Shown one piece after another: positions 18,325-26,272 of a DNA stretch of 64,000 nucleotides. Position numbers and translations under genes: made by a program. A model generated the notes under the pieces. The model was not told the origin of the DNA and ran no database searches. It saw only the letters and a list, made by a program, of their open reading frames with translations. Location of the stretch: contig JBMOMX010000031.1 in the NCBI GenBank assembly GCA_049323435.1, positions 1-64,000 of the forward strand, written 5' to 3'. The number at the start of each line of letters is the position of its first letter. The first letter of the stretch is position 1. The DNA is from UBA11222 sp049323435 (lineage in GTDB: Bacteria > Pseudomonadota > Alphaproteobacteria > UBA11222).

Positions 18325-18477
18325 TAGAGTATGATGCTTTTAGATTGAATCGTTCTTACCCCCACCCCGGCCCTCCCCCTTGCAGGGGGAGGGAGTCCTT
18401 GCGTCTAGCGTTCCCTCCCCTTGCAAAGGGGAGGGACAGGGAGGGGATCAGCGGGTTAACTTAAAATCATACTGCTA
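18325..18477 (+). repeat. TA-flanked inverted-repeat element, 153 bp, C-rich core
   Basis: The left end TAGAGTATGATGCTTTTAGA and the right end (read in reverse, TAGCAGTATGATTTTAAGTT) are imperfect inverted copies and match the ends of the 25136 and 29757 elements. The core differs from those: it holds two short hairpins, CCCTCCCCCTTGCAGGGGG and TCCCTCCCCTTGCAAAGGGG. Both ends sit on TA. The right terminal CTA (18475-18477) is the stop codon of the RND permease gene. Confidence 0.8.
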
Positions 18478-21400
18478 GCCCCGGAGCTGCTGTTTTGATG
18501 CGTAAAGATAGTAAATGGTTGGCACCACAAAAATGGTCAGAGCAGTGGACATTGCCGTACCGGCCATCAGGCTGATCGCCATGCCGACAAACATCGGATC
18601 GGTATAGATCACCGCGGAGCCCAGAACTATCGCCGAAGTGGTGAGCATGATCGGCCGGAAACGCACCAGCCCCGCCTCAAGCGCTGCCTCGCGCAACGGC
18701 ATCCCCAGGGCCTCATTATCGCGGATAAAATCAATCATCAGCAGCGAATTGCGCACCACAATCCCCGCCAGCGCGACAAGTCCGATCATCGAGGCCATTG
18801 AGAACCAGTTGCCGGTAAGCCAATGGGCAGGAAAAACTCCGATAAAGGCAGCCGGTATAGCGGCCATGGCAAGTAAAGGAATGATAAAGGAGCGGTAATA
18901 GGCCACCAGCAGCAGATAGACAAAAGAGATGGCGACCGTAAGCGCGCCGGTCATGTCCCGGAAGGCATCAAGTGTCAGGCGCATTTCCCCGTCCCAGAGC
19001 AAATGCGCGCCTGTAATGGTATTCACTTCGGCGGGGGTCAGTTGCATATTGCCGGTACTTAGCCGCTGGCCAGTGGCTAATTCGCGCCCGTCCAGCCGTT
19101 TATCCAGCTCCAGCACCGCATAAATCGGCGAAGAATTATTCAGTTCACCGCCGATAAAGCTCACAAATTCATTATTTTTGGTCAGGATCGGCATATCGTC
19201 CCTGGTTGTTTCTGTCCGCGTGATTTCGGAAAGCGCGATCCGCCCGCCGGTACTGTTGGGCACAAAAATTCTTTCCATCTGCGCGGGCGACACTGCATAG
19301 CGGTTCGGCGTCATCAGCCGGATCGGAACCGGGTTCTGTTCGCCTGGAATATGCGCGCGGCCTATTACGGCGCCGCCGAAAAGCACCTGCAGGGCGCTGG
19401 CGGCAGCGGCCGGACTGACGCCTGAAAGCGCGGCCTTGTCGCGGTCCACCGTTACCCGGTGGCGCTTGATGTCTGCCGGGATGGTATCGGTTACCTCAGC
19501 CATGTCATGGATGCTTTCAAACTCCTTGCGCACCATTGCAGCGATGGACTGGACATGCTGCGGGTCAGGGGCATAGATTTCAGCCAGTATGCTCATGCGT
19601 GTCACTGGCCCGGGCGGATCTTCCACCAGCTGGACGGTGCTGCCGGGGTAGCGCGCCGCCACCGCCTGCACGCCGGGGCGCAAGCGGCGGACAATGTCAT
19701 TGGATATCTCTGTACGCGCCGTCTTGTCCGCCAGATTGACGCGGATCTCCGCCAGATGCGGCCCGCGCCGGTTATAGTTGCCGCGCAGAAGTCCGCTGAA
19801 GTCAATGACCCCTGGCAGGCCGGCATAAATCTGATAATCGGCAATCAGCGGATCCTGCTTTAGCAGGCTGGCAATTTCGCCCGCCATGCGCCCGGTAATT
19901 TCAACCGGCGTATATTCGGGCAAAGCCAGCGTAATATTGAATGTGTTGGTGTCATCCCTTGGCATCAGACCGAAGGTCAACGACCAAAACGACACGGGTG
20001 TGCCCACGCCCGCCGGGCGGATAAATTGCCAGACCGGCAGAAAGAAGGTTAAGCCCAGCAGGACAATGATCCCCGCCATGCCCCAGCGCCGGGCGCTGCG
20101 ATTATCCAGCAGGGGGCTCAGCAGATTGCGGTAAATATTCTGTATGCGGCCCCCGGCTTCATGGCTTTCATGCTTTGCCGTATCGGCCGCTGCGGGCAAC
20201 CACAGATTGGCAGCCCAGGGCGCAATGATATAGGCCGCCAGCAGCGATGTCCCCATTGCCACGGGAACGGTGAATACGATGGGGTGAAAATAATCGCCGT
20301 TCATCCCGGTCACCACGCTCAGCGATGAAAACACCGCAATAACGGCAAATGTGGCGAGATTGGTCGGATTGCCGATTTCTGCGGTAGCCTGAATGCTGAG
20401 TGTGCGTTTGTCACCGGTTTTGGTTTTATAGTGCCGGTTGATATTTTCCAGCACCACAATGGCGTCATCGACCAGCATGCCCAAAGCGATGATCATGCCG
20501 AACAGGGTGATGCGGTTAATGGTGATGCCGGCAAAATAATCTGCGGCAAGGGTAAAGAAAACAATCACCGGCACATTGATGGTGACGATCAGCGCTTCAC
20601 GCCAGCCCAGGAATGCAATCAGCACCAGAAACACAGCCGCAATCGCCAGGACGAGATGTTGCAGCAGATTATTCACGGATGCGTTGGCGCGGCGGCCATC
20701 GTCACGGGTGATGACCAGCTGAACATCCTGAGGCAGAAATGCAGCTTGCATCTCATCAATACGGGCGCGGACGGATTTGGCCACTTCGACGGCGTTCGCG
20801 CCTCTTTTTTTTGCGACTGCGATTGTAACCGCGGGCATAGCCTCGGTAATGCCGCTCTGAAACTGGGCCGAGGCGGGGCCAAAGCCAAAAGCGCTGTACT
20901 GGTCCCGCTCGGTGGGCGGCCCGTCAATGACATCCGCCACATCTTCGATCCGCACCGGCCGGTTCTGATACATGGCGATCACCAGCCCTTTCACATCATC
21001 GGCGGATTTCAGATGACTATCCAGAAATACGCTTTCCCGCCGGTTGCCGGTCACCCAATGCCCGGCGGGCGCAGCAATATTATTGGCGGCAAGAATATTG
21101 GCCGCCTCCAGAGGCGATATGTCAAAAGCCTGCAACCGCTCCGGGTCCAGTTCCAGGCGGATTTCCCGGTCGCGGCCGCCATGCACTTCCACGACGGAAA
21201 CCTGGCGTAAACTGCGCAGCCGGTCCGCCATCCGGTCGGCCATGCGCTTGAGGGCGTAATCATCATATTTTGCTGACGCCAGCGTGACGGTTACAAATGG
21301 CACATCATCCACATCAATGGATTTAATCAGGGGTTGGCCGGCCTGCTCCGGCAAACGGTGCCGGTTAAGCAAAACCCGGTCATAGAGCCGCACAAGCGCT

Positions 21401-21732
21401 TGCTCCTTGTCCTGCCCAACCTCGAATTCGACGGTGACAATGGCCAGGGAATTTGCCGCCATACCGAAGGTGTGTTTTACCCCGTCCAGTTCGCTCAGAA
21501 TTCCTTCCAGCGGCGAAACAATAAGCTCATGCATTTCGCGCGCGGACGCGCCCGGCATGGTAACGCGCACCTCTGCGGCGGGTACGGTGATCTGCGGATT
21601 TTCTTCGCGCGGCATATATAAAAGCGCAAGCAGGCCAATGGCCGCAGCTGTGACAAGCAGCAAAATCGTCAGCTTTGACGTGACGAATTGCCCGGCCAGC
21701 CAACCGGCTATATTCCGCGGTGCATCATTCAC
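18475..21732 (-). CDS. RND family efflux pump, inner-membrane permease
   Basis: A 1085-residue proton-driven resistance-nodulation-division transporter. It has an N-terminal membrane helix, two large periplasmic loops and the usual 6+6 helix architecture. The proton-relay aspartates are in GMLVDDAIVVLENI (about residues 410-425). Closest in character to the HAE1-type/AcrB-like family with a short variant loop. It starts directly after the adaptor gene and forms an operon tetR-adaptor-permease on the minus strand. No outer-membrane channel gene follows, so a TolC partner must be encoded elsewhere. Its stop codon is supplied by the adjoining repeat. Confidence 0.94.
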   Translation of the reverse strand: MNDAPRNIAGWLAGQFVTSKLTILLLVTAAAIGLLALLYMPREENPQITVPAAEVRVTMPGASAREMHELIVSPLEGILSELDGVKHTFGMAANSLAIVTVEFEVGQDKEQALVRLYDRVLLNRHRLPEQAGQPLIKSIDVDDVPFVTVTLASAKYDDYALKRMADRMADRLRSLRQVSVVEVHGGRDREIRLELDPERLQAFDISPLEAANILAANNIAAPAGHWVTGNRRESVFLDSHLKSADDVKGLVIAMYQNRPVRIEDVADVIDGPPTERDQYSAFGFGPASAQFQSGITEAMPAVTIAVAKKRGANAVEVAKSVRARIDEMQAAFLPQDVQLVITRDDGRRANASVNNLLQHLVLAIAAVFLVLIAFLGWREALIVTINVPVIVFFTLAADYFAGITINRITLFGMIIALGMLVDDAIVVLENINRHYKTKTGDKRTLSIQATAEIGNPTNLATFAVIAVFSSLSVVTGMNGDYFHPIVFTVPVAMGTSLLAAYIIAPWAANLWLPAAADTAKHESHEAGGRIQNIYRNLLSPLLDNRSARRWGMAGIIVLLGLTFFLPVWQFIRPAGVGTPVSFWSLTFGLMPRDDTNTFNITLALPEYTPVEITGRMAGEIASLLKQDPLIADYQIYAGLPGVIDFSGLLRGNYNRRGPHLAEIRVNLADKTARTEISNDIVRRLRPGVQAVAARYPGSTVQLVEDPPGPVTRMSILAEIYAPDPQHVQSIAAMVRKEFESIHDMAEVTDTIPADIKRHRVTVDRDKAALSGVSPAAAASALQVLFGGAVIGRAHIPGEQNPVPIRLMTPNRYAVSPAQMERIFVPNSTGGRIALSEITRTETTRDDMPILTKNNEFVSFIGGELNNSSPIYAVLELDKRLDGRELATGQRLSTGNMQLTPAEVNTITGAHLLWDGEMRLTLDAFRDMTGALTVAISFVYLLLVAYYRSFIIPLLAMAAIPAAFIGVFPAHWLTGNWFSMASMIGLVALAGIVVRNSLLMIDFIRDNEALGMPLREAALEAGLVRFRPIMLTTSAIVLGSAVIYTDPMFVGMAISLMAGTAMSTALTIFVVPTIYYLYASKQQLRG

Positions 21733-22818
21733 TTATGGCCCCTGGACGCGGGGCTGCACCGGCATGGCGTCCCGCAAAGTGTCAAGTCCGCTGATGGCAA
21801 TCGTCTCGCCGCCGCTCAAGCCTGCCTGTACTTCCACCCATTTGCTGCTTTCCCGGCCCGTGCGCAGCCAGCGGAAGCGGGCGATATTGGCCGCGTCGAT
21901 TTCAAACACGCCGCGAAGCCCGCCACGCTCAAGCAGGGCTTTCGGGGGAACGACCGGGCTGTTATCTTCACCGGTGTGTAATTTCGCCCGGCCAAACATG
22001 CCGCTTAACAGGCCGGTCTGATCGCTAAAGGCGATCTTGACCAGGAAGCGCCGGGTGACCGGATCACCCGCCGGCACAACCCTGATGACCGATCCTTCGC
22101 GGTCCGCGGAGAGCGCATCAATATGAATGCTTGCCGGATCGCCAATGCGCACATGCGCCACCAGGCTTTCCGGAATAAATGTCTCGAACAGCACTGCGCG
22201 ATCCGACACGATCACCAGCATCGGTTTGCCATGCGTCGCCAGATCGCCCGGTTCAACATGGCGTTCCACCACCACCCCATCGACGGGGCTTGTGATGCTG
22301 GAATAGCGTAACTGCGCCCGGGCGGTATCACGCGCAGCAACAGCTTCGGCCATGCGCGCCAAAGCAAGGCTGCGCCGTACCTGCGCCTTGCGCACGGTTT
22401 CATTGGCGACAGTGCCGCTTACTGCCAGTTCCACAATCCGCGCCTGATCGCGGACCGCGTCTTCCAGTTCGGTTTCTGCGGCTTTAGCCGCCGCTTCGGT
22501 CTGTTGAATGGCGCCTTCAAGATCCGTTGGATCAATTTGCGCAAGTAATGTGCCCGTAGCAACGCGGTCTCCCTCACGCACCGGCAATTGCTGGATAAAG
22601 CCGGTAACCCGCGATGCGATATGGATGGTTTCATCCGAAACGACAGAACCCGGCGCGGCATAAATTCGCGGCAGCGTCGCTATCTGCACCACCTCCGTTT
22701 CAATTCTGGCGGCGGCAGGGGCTATATTCTGGCTATCCCGCGGCGCATCGCCACAGCCGCTCAGACCAAGTCCCGGAAGCAGCACACATAGCAGCGCAAA
22801 ATGTTTGAAACGCTTCAT
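21733..22818 (-). CDS. RND efflux periplasmic adaptor (membrane fusion protein)
   Basis: 361 residues that bridge the RND permease and an outer-membrane channel. A lipoprotein signal is present (LLPGLGLSGCGD, lipobox cysteine near residue 22). The HlyD-type core follows: barrel-sandwich hybrid around VREGDRVATGTLLAQIDP, an alpha-hairpin (about 110-170), and SPVDGVVVERHVEPGDL. The gene overlaps tetR by 4 bp upstream and abuts the permease downstream without a gap. The substrate is unknown. Confidence 0.93.
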   Translation of the reverse strand: MKRFKHFALLCVLLPGLGLSGCGDAPRDSQNIAPAAARIETEVVQIATLPRIYAAPGSVVSDETIHIASRVTGFIQQLPVREGDRVATGTLLAQIDPTDLEGAIQQTEAAAKAAETELEDAVRDQARIVELAVSGTVANETVRKAQVRRSLALARMAEAVAARDTARAQLRYSSITSPVDGVVVERHVEPGDLATHGKPMLVIVSDRAVLFETFIPESLVAHVRIGDPASIHIDALSADREGSVIRVVPAGDPVTRRFLVKIAFSDQTGLLSGMFGRAKLHTGEDNSPVVPPKALLERGGLRGVFEIDAANIARFRWLRTGRESSKWVEVQAGLSGGETIAISGLDTLRDAMPVQPRVQGP

Positions 22819-23405
22819 ACCGGTCCCGTAAGCACAAGTTTGATGACCTGATCGGCCAGAAAATCCGGACTTTCATGAACAGGCAGATAACCCGGCAAAG
22901 AACTGCGGATGACTGCGCATTCATAATGGCCAAGAATGATGGTGATCATGGCATGCGCCGTGAAATGATGATCGCGCCCAGGTGCCAGCGCCCGCAGCAC
23001 TTTAGCAAAACTGGCAAAGGTTTCCTGAAACACCTGCGCGCTGAGGCGCTGCATGCGCGCAACGCTGCCATCCAGCAGTTCGCGGTGCAAAAGCCGGGAG
23101 AAGATTTTGTCATTGGCGACGATGCCCGCGAACGCCATTACAAATGCCCGCAGCATGGCGCTGTTTGACTGGCCGTCAGTGTCCAGAACCGCATGCAGGG
23201 CCTGGGTGCGGCTGCGATACACATGCGCAAGCACCGCCTCATAGAGTGCGTCCTTATCCGTAAAATGATGATACAGGGCCGCCGGGGTCAGGCCCGCCGC
23301 CCTGGCGATATCGCGCATGGATACGGCGGCAAAGCCCTGTTCAGCAAACAAGGCTGCCGTCAGTTCCAACAGACGTTCTCTGGTATCGGTTTGTATTCGC
23401 GCCAT
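22815..23405 (-). CDS. TetR/AcrR family transcriptional regulator
   Basis: 196 residues with an N-terminal TetR helix-turn-helix (FAEQGFAAVSMRDIARAAGL, then TPAALYHHFTDKDALYEAV) and a C-terminal ligand-binding domain. It is the first gene of the minus-strand operon with the adaptor and the RND pump, and a perfect 10+10 palindrome begins 10 bp upstream of its start, pointing to autorepression and pump control by an inducer. The short-chain dehydrogenases on the other side of the palindrome may be co-regulated. Confidence 0.94.
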   Translation of the reverse strand: MARIQTDTRERLLELTAALFAEQGFAAVSMRDIARAAGLTPAALYHHFTDKDALYEAVLAHVYRSRTQALHAVLDTDGQSNSAMLRAFVMAFAGIVANDKIFSRLLHRELLDGSVARMQRLSAQVFQETFASFAKVLRALAPGRDHHFTAHAMITIILGHYECAVIRSSLPGYLPVHESPDFLADQVIKLVLTGPV

Positions 23406-23414
23406 TACTTCATC

Positions 23415-23436
23415 TAACTAAACGTTCGTTTAGTTA
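23415..23436. promoter_or_regulatory. Probable TetR-family operator
   Basis: A 22-bp palindrome with perfect arms TAACTAAACG / CGTTTAGTTA around a 2-base centre. It starts 10 bp upstream of the tetR initiation codon, within the divergent gap to the dehydrogenase gene at 23566. AAACGNNCGTTT-type sites are typical TetR/AcrR operators. Binding by this regulator is inferred from position and symmetry. Confidence 0.75.
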
Positions 23437-23565
23437 TTATTAACGGCCCATTGAGTCAAGCCTGCAAGGCGGCCAGAATCTTAAAACGGTAAGAATCCAG
23501 GCTTTCATTGCCCCCCCTATGCGGGTAAGGTGCCAGCAATGAAATTCACACGCGGAGAGGGGCTG

Positions 23566-24342
23566 ATGTTGGATATTTTTAATCTGAAGGGCAAAGCGGC
23601 AATTGTCACCGGCGGCAATGGCGGCTTGGGGCTTGGTATTGCGCGCGGGCTGGCCAATGCGGGTGCGGCGGTGGCGATTGTCGGCCGTAACCAGGACAAG
23701 CTGGATAGCGCCTATGAGAACCTCAAAACGATCGGCCCGAAAATTCTGAAGGTGAACGCCGACGTTTCCAAAGAAGATGATGTCAAGCGCATGGTGAAGG
23801 AAACCGTGGCGGCGTTTGGCCGGGTGGATATTCTGTTCAATAATGCGGCCGTCAGCTATGGCCGCCCGGCGGACAAGATGACGCTGGAAGAATGGAACAT
23901 GTTCATCGCCATCAATCTGACCTCGGTGTTTTTGTGCAGCCAGGCGGTCTATCCCGAAATGCTGAAAGTGGGCGGCGGCAAGATCATCAATATCGGCTCG
24001 ATCATTACCCAGCAGATGGGACATGCGAAACTGATCGCCTATGCGGCGGCCAAAGGCGGCATGGACCACATGACCCAGAGCCTGGCGGTTGCCTGGGGAC
24101 CGGACAATATTCAGGTGAACTGCGTCATACCAGGCCTGGTCGATAGCGAAATGATGCCCTGTTCGGGCCCCAATAAGCAGTCGAAAATTATTGATGTAGT
24201 CGTGGAAAAATCGCCTGTGCGCCGTTATGGCATACCTGATGATTTTCAGGGGATTTCGGTGCTTCTGGCCAGCCCCGCGTCCAGCTTTATTACCGGCGCG
24301 CTGATCGTGGCGGATGGAGGTCTGTCGCTCGCGGGGATTTAA
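23566..24342 (+). CDS. Short-chain dehydrogenase/reductase (tandem copy 1)
   Basis: 258-residue NAD(P)-dependent SDR. The cofactor loop is TGGNGGLGLGIARG (about residues 14-27), followed by the NNA segment and the catalytic Tyr/Lys in IAYAAAKGGMDH; the C-terminus is TGALIVADGGLSLAGI. I chose ATG 23566 because GGAGAGG lies 5 bases before it; a GTG at 23530 would add 12 residues upstream of that site. It is followed after 25 bp by a very similar second copy. The substrate is not predictable. Confidence 0.9.
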   Translation: MLDIFNLKGKAAIVTGGNGGLGLGIARGLANAGAAVAIVGRNQDKLDSAYENLKTIGPKILKVNADVSKEDDVKRMVKETVAAFGRVDILFNNAAVSYGRPADKMTLEEWNMFIAINLTSVFLCSQAVYPEMLKVGGGKIINIGSIITQQMGHAKLIAYAAAKGGMDHMTQSLAVAWGPDNIQVNCVIPGLVDSEMMPCSGPNKQSKIIDVVVEKSPVRRYGIPDDFQGISVLLASPASSFITGALIVADGGLSLAGI

Positions 24343-24367
24343 CGCATGCATTAAACAGGAGGCGTCC

Positions 24368-25138
24368 ATGCTGAAAGGTTTTGATCTGACTGGAAAGGTT
24401 GCGATTGTCACCGGCGGTAATGGCGGTCTGGGGCTTGGCATTGCGCGCGGCATGGCGAATGCCGGCGCGGCGGTCGCACTTGTAGGGCGCAATATGGACA
24501 AGCTGGACGCGGCCTATGAAAATCTCAAGGGCATCGGCCCCAGTATTTTGCGCGTGCAGGCGGATGTCTCGAAAGAAGATGATGTCAGGCGCATGGTGAA
24601 GGAAACTGTGGCGGCGCTTGGCCGGGTTGATATTCTGTTCAATAATGCGGCGATCAGCTATGCGCATAGCGCTGCGCATATGCCGTTGGCTGAATGGAAT
24701 AATTTTCTGGCCATCGACCTTACCTCAGTCTTTCTCTGCTGTCAGGCGGTGTATCCCGAAATGCTGAAAGCGGGCGGCGGCAAGATCATCAATATCGGTT
24801 CGGCGATAACCAAGCAGATGGGCCATCCCAAACTGATCGCCTATGCTGCTTCCAAAGGCGGCATGGACCATATGACGCAAAGCCTCGCAGTTGCCTGGGG
24901 GCCTGATAATATTCAGGTGAACTGCATTCTGCCAGGGCTGGTGGATAGCGAAATGATGCCGTGCGAAGGGCCCAATGTGCAGTCCCGGGCCGTTTCCTAT
25001 GCGGTCAAAAACTCACCGGTGCGCCGCTATGGAATACCCGATGATTTTCAGGGCCTTTCGATTTTTCTCGCCAGCCCTTTGTCGAGCTTCATCACCGGCG
25101 CGCTGATTGTCGCGGATGGCGGTTTGACGCTTGTTTAG
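24368..25138 (+). CDS. Short-chain dehydrogenase/reductase (tandem copy 2)
   Basis: 256-residue SDR, near-identical in layout to the preceding gene: TGGNGGLGLGIARGMANAG, SKEDDVRRMVKETVAALGRV, and Tyr/Lys in IAYAASKGGMDH. A perfect AGGAGG at 24357-24362 fixes the ATG at 24368. Differences from copy 1 cluster in the region after NNAAISY (residues about 95-115) and near the substrate loop (residues about 195-215), as expected for divergence in specificity after tandem duplication. Its TAG stop is also the first three bases of the 173-bp repeat that follows. Confidence 0.9.
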   Translation: MLKGFDLTGKVAIVTGGNGGLGLGIARGMANAGAAVALVGRNMDKLDAAYENLKGIGPSILRVQADVSKEDDVRRMVKETVAALGRVDILFNNAAISYAHSAAHMPLAEWNNFLAIDLTSVFLCCQAVYPEMLKAGGGKIINIGSAITKQMGHPKLIAYAASKGGMDHMTQSLAVAWGPDNIQVNCILPGLVDSEMMPCEGPNVQSRAVSYAVKNSPVRRYGIPDDFQGLSIFLASPLSSFITGALIVADGGLTLV

Positions 25139-25308
25139 AGCAGAATGATTTTAGATAGAATCGCCCCAAACTCAGTGTCACCCCGCACTTGTTGCGGGGT
25201 CCAGGGTCACAAACACAGGTCATGCCTTGTGGCTCCTGGACCCCGGAATAAATCCGGGGTGACAGGCAGAAATTGTGGAATGGACAAACCTAAAATCCTA
25301 CCGCTTTA
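25136..25308 (+). repeat. TA-flanked inverted-repeat element, 173 bp, CCCCGG-type core
   Basis: The left end TAGAGCAGAATGATTTTAGA and the right end (reverse reading TAAAGCGGTAGGATTTTAGG) are imperfect terminal inverted repeats. The core holds CCCCGCACTTGTTGCGGGG and CCCCGGAATAAATCCGGGG hairpins, enclosed by an outer TGTCACCCC...GGGGTGACA pairing. Same length as the 29757 copy and largely the same sequence. The TAG at 25136-25138 is the stop of the dehydrogenase and the TTA at 25306-25308 is the stop of the convergent lipoprotein gene. Confidence 0.88.
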
Positions 25309-25902
25309 ATGGCGCCGGGAGCCGGCGCCAAAGCCATTTTCCGCAGGCGGCTTTGACATATCGCTGAGCAGCAGATTGATCGCGTAAGCGATGCCATCAG
25401 GTGAGGCGGCGCCTGCGGGAACCCGCATCTGTCCGCTGGCCGCCAGATGGCTGCCGCTGCAATAGGCGGCCATGGCGCGGATATCCTGGCCGCTGCTGGC
25501 GGGGATTTTGTCCGCAGCATCGCAAAGCCTGTCGGGCAGCGATTGAATATGCGGGCCAAACACCAGAACGATCCTGAAACCATGCCCGTCACTGCCCAGC
25601 ATAGTCTTTATCCGGTCCTGAATTATTGCTGTGGGGGTTGAGGAAACCGGCTCAACATTTTGCGGCGTGATCAGGCTTGTGCCTTCGCTTCTGCCCGGCA
25701 GATGCACCATCCGGGCGATTTCCTGCGCCGTCATGCCTGCGGGCAGGGCGCCGTGAATTTCCAGCGGTACAGCCCCATCGCGCGCCGCATAACTGATCAG
25801 CGAGGGTTGAAAAACAGGGCTCTGATAGATATGGGAGATCACGTTCTGCTGCGCGCACGCACCCAGTAGCGCCACGGTTGCGACGAGCAGGATTTTTAAC
25901 AT
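25306..25902 (-). CDS. Uncharacterised lipoprotein
   Basis: 198 residues that I do not recognise with confidence. It begins with a lipoprotein signal peptide (MLKILLVATVALLGAC, lipobox LGAC, mature Cys16). The body is about 180 residues with three further cysteines and no transmembrane segment, so an outer- or inner-membrane-anchored periplasmic protein is likely. The overall look (N-terminal strand pairs, SSGQDIRAMAAYCSGSH) is loosely reminiscent of CpaD-like pilus lipoproteins, but there is no pilus gene nearby and I do not assign it. It lies 32 bp downstream of the DUF4242 gene. Its stop codon is the end of the repeat element. Confidence 0.75.
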   Translation of the reverse strand: MLKILLVATVALLGACAQQNVISHIYQSPVFQPSLISYAARDGAVPLEIHGALPAGMTAQEIARMVHLPGRSEGTSLITPQNVEPVSSTPTAIIQDRIKTMLGSDGHGFRIVLVFGPHIQSLPDRLCDAADKIPASSGQDIRAMAAYCSGSHLAASGQMRVPAGAASPDGIAYAINLLLSDMSKPPAENGFGAGSRRH

Positions 25903-25934
25903 GCGTAAGCCACCAAATTATTATCTGTCAGATA

Positions 25935-26210
25935 TCAGCCATTCGCCGTGGTCGGATCGATCATGCGCCGGACTTCCGTAATTTTGCTGGCGGGAAAGCC
26001 GCTTTTTTTAGCGTGGTCATGAATGAGGGATTCGTCTTTAGCCAGATAGACGCAGAATGTTTTGTCTGCTGCAACATAGGATTCCAGCCATTGAATGTCG
26101 GTCCCGATTTCGGCCAGCGCCTTGTTCGAGGTTTGAGCGGCGGCCTTCAGCGCCTCACGCTCGGCACTGCCAATCGCGGGCAGATCGCGTTCGATAATAA
26201 ACTTTTTCAT
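25935..26210 (-). CDS. DUF4242 domain protein
   Basis: A 91-residue protein starting MKKFIIERDLPAIG, matching the small ferredoxin-like DUF4242 family. The characteristic LESYVAADKTFCVYLAKDE and IHDHAKKSGFPASKITEVRR blocks are present. Some relatives (SCO4226 type) bind nickel, but the function in this context is unknown. It is 62 bp downstream of parE and 32 bp upstream of the lipoprotein gene, all on the minus strand. GGAGGCTCC lies just before the start and includes a good ribosome-binding site. Confidence 0.85.
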   Translation of the reverse strand: MKKFIIERDLPAIGSAEREALKAAAQTSNKALAEIGTDIQWLESYVAADKTFCVYLAKDESLIHDHAKKSGFPASKITEVRRMIDPTTANG

Positions 26211-26272
26211 GGGAGCCTCCGCTGATTGTTCTTAAGTGCAAAATCTAGCATGTGTTTCCCGCACGGCGAAAC

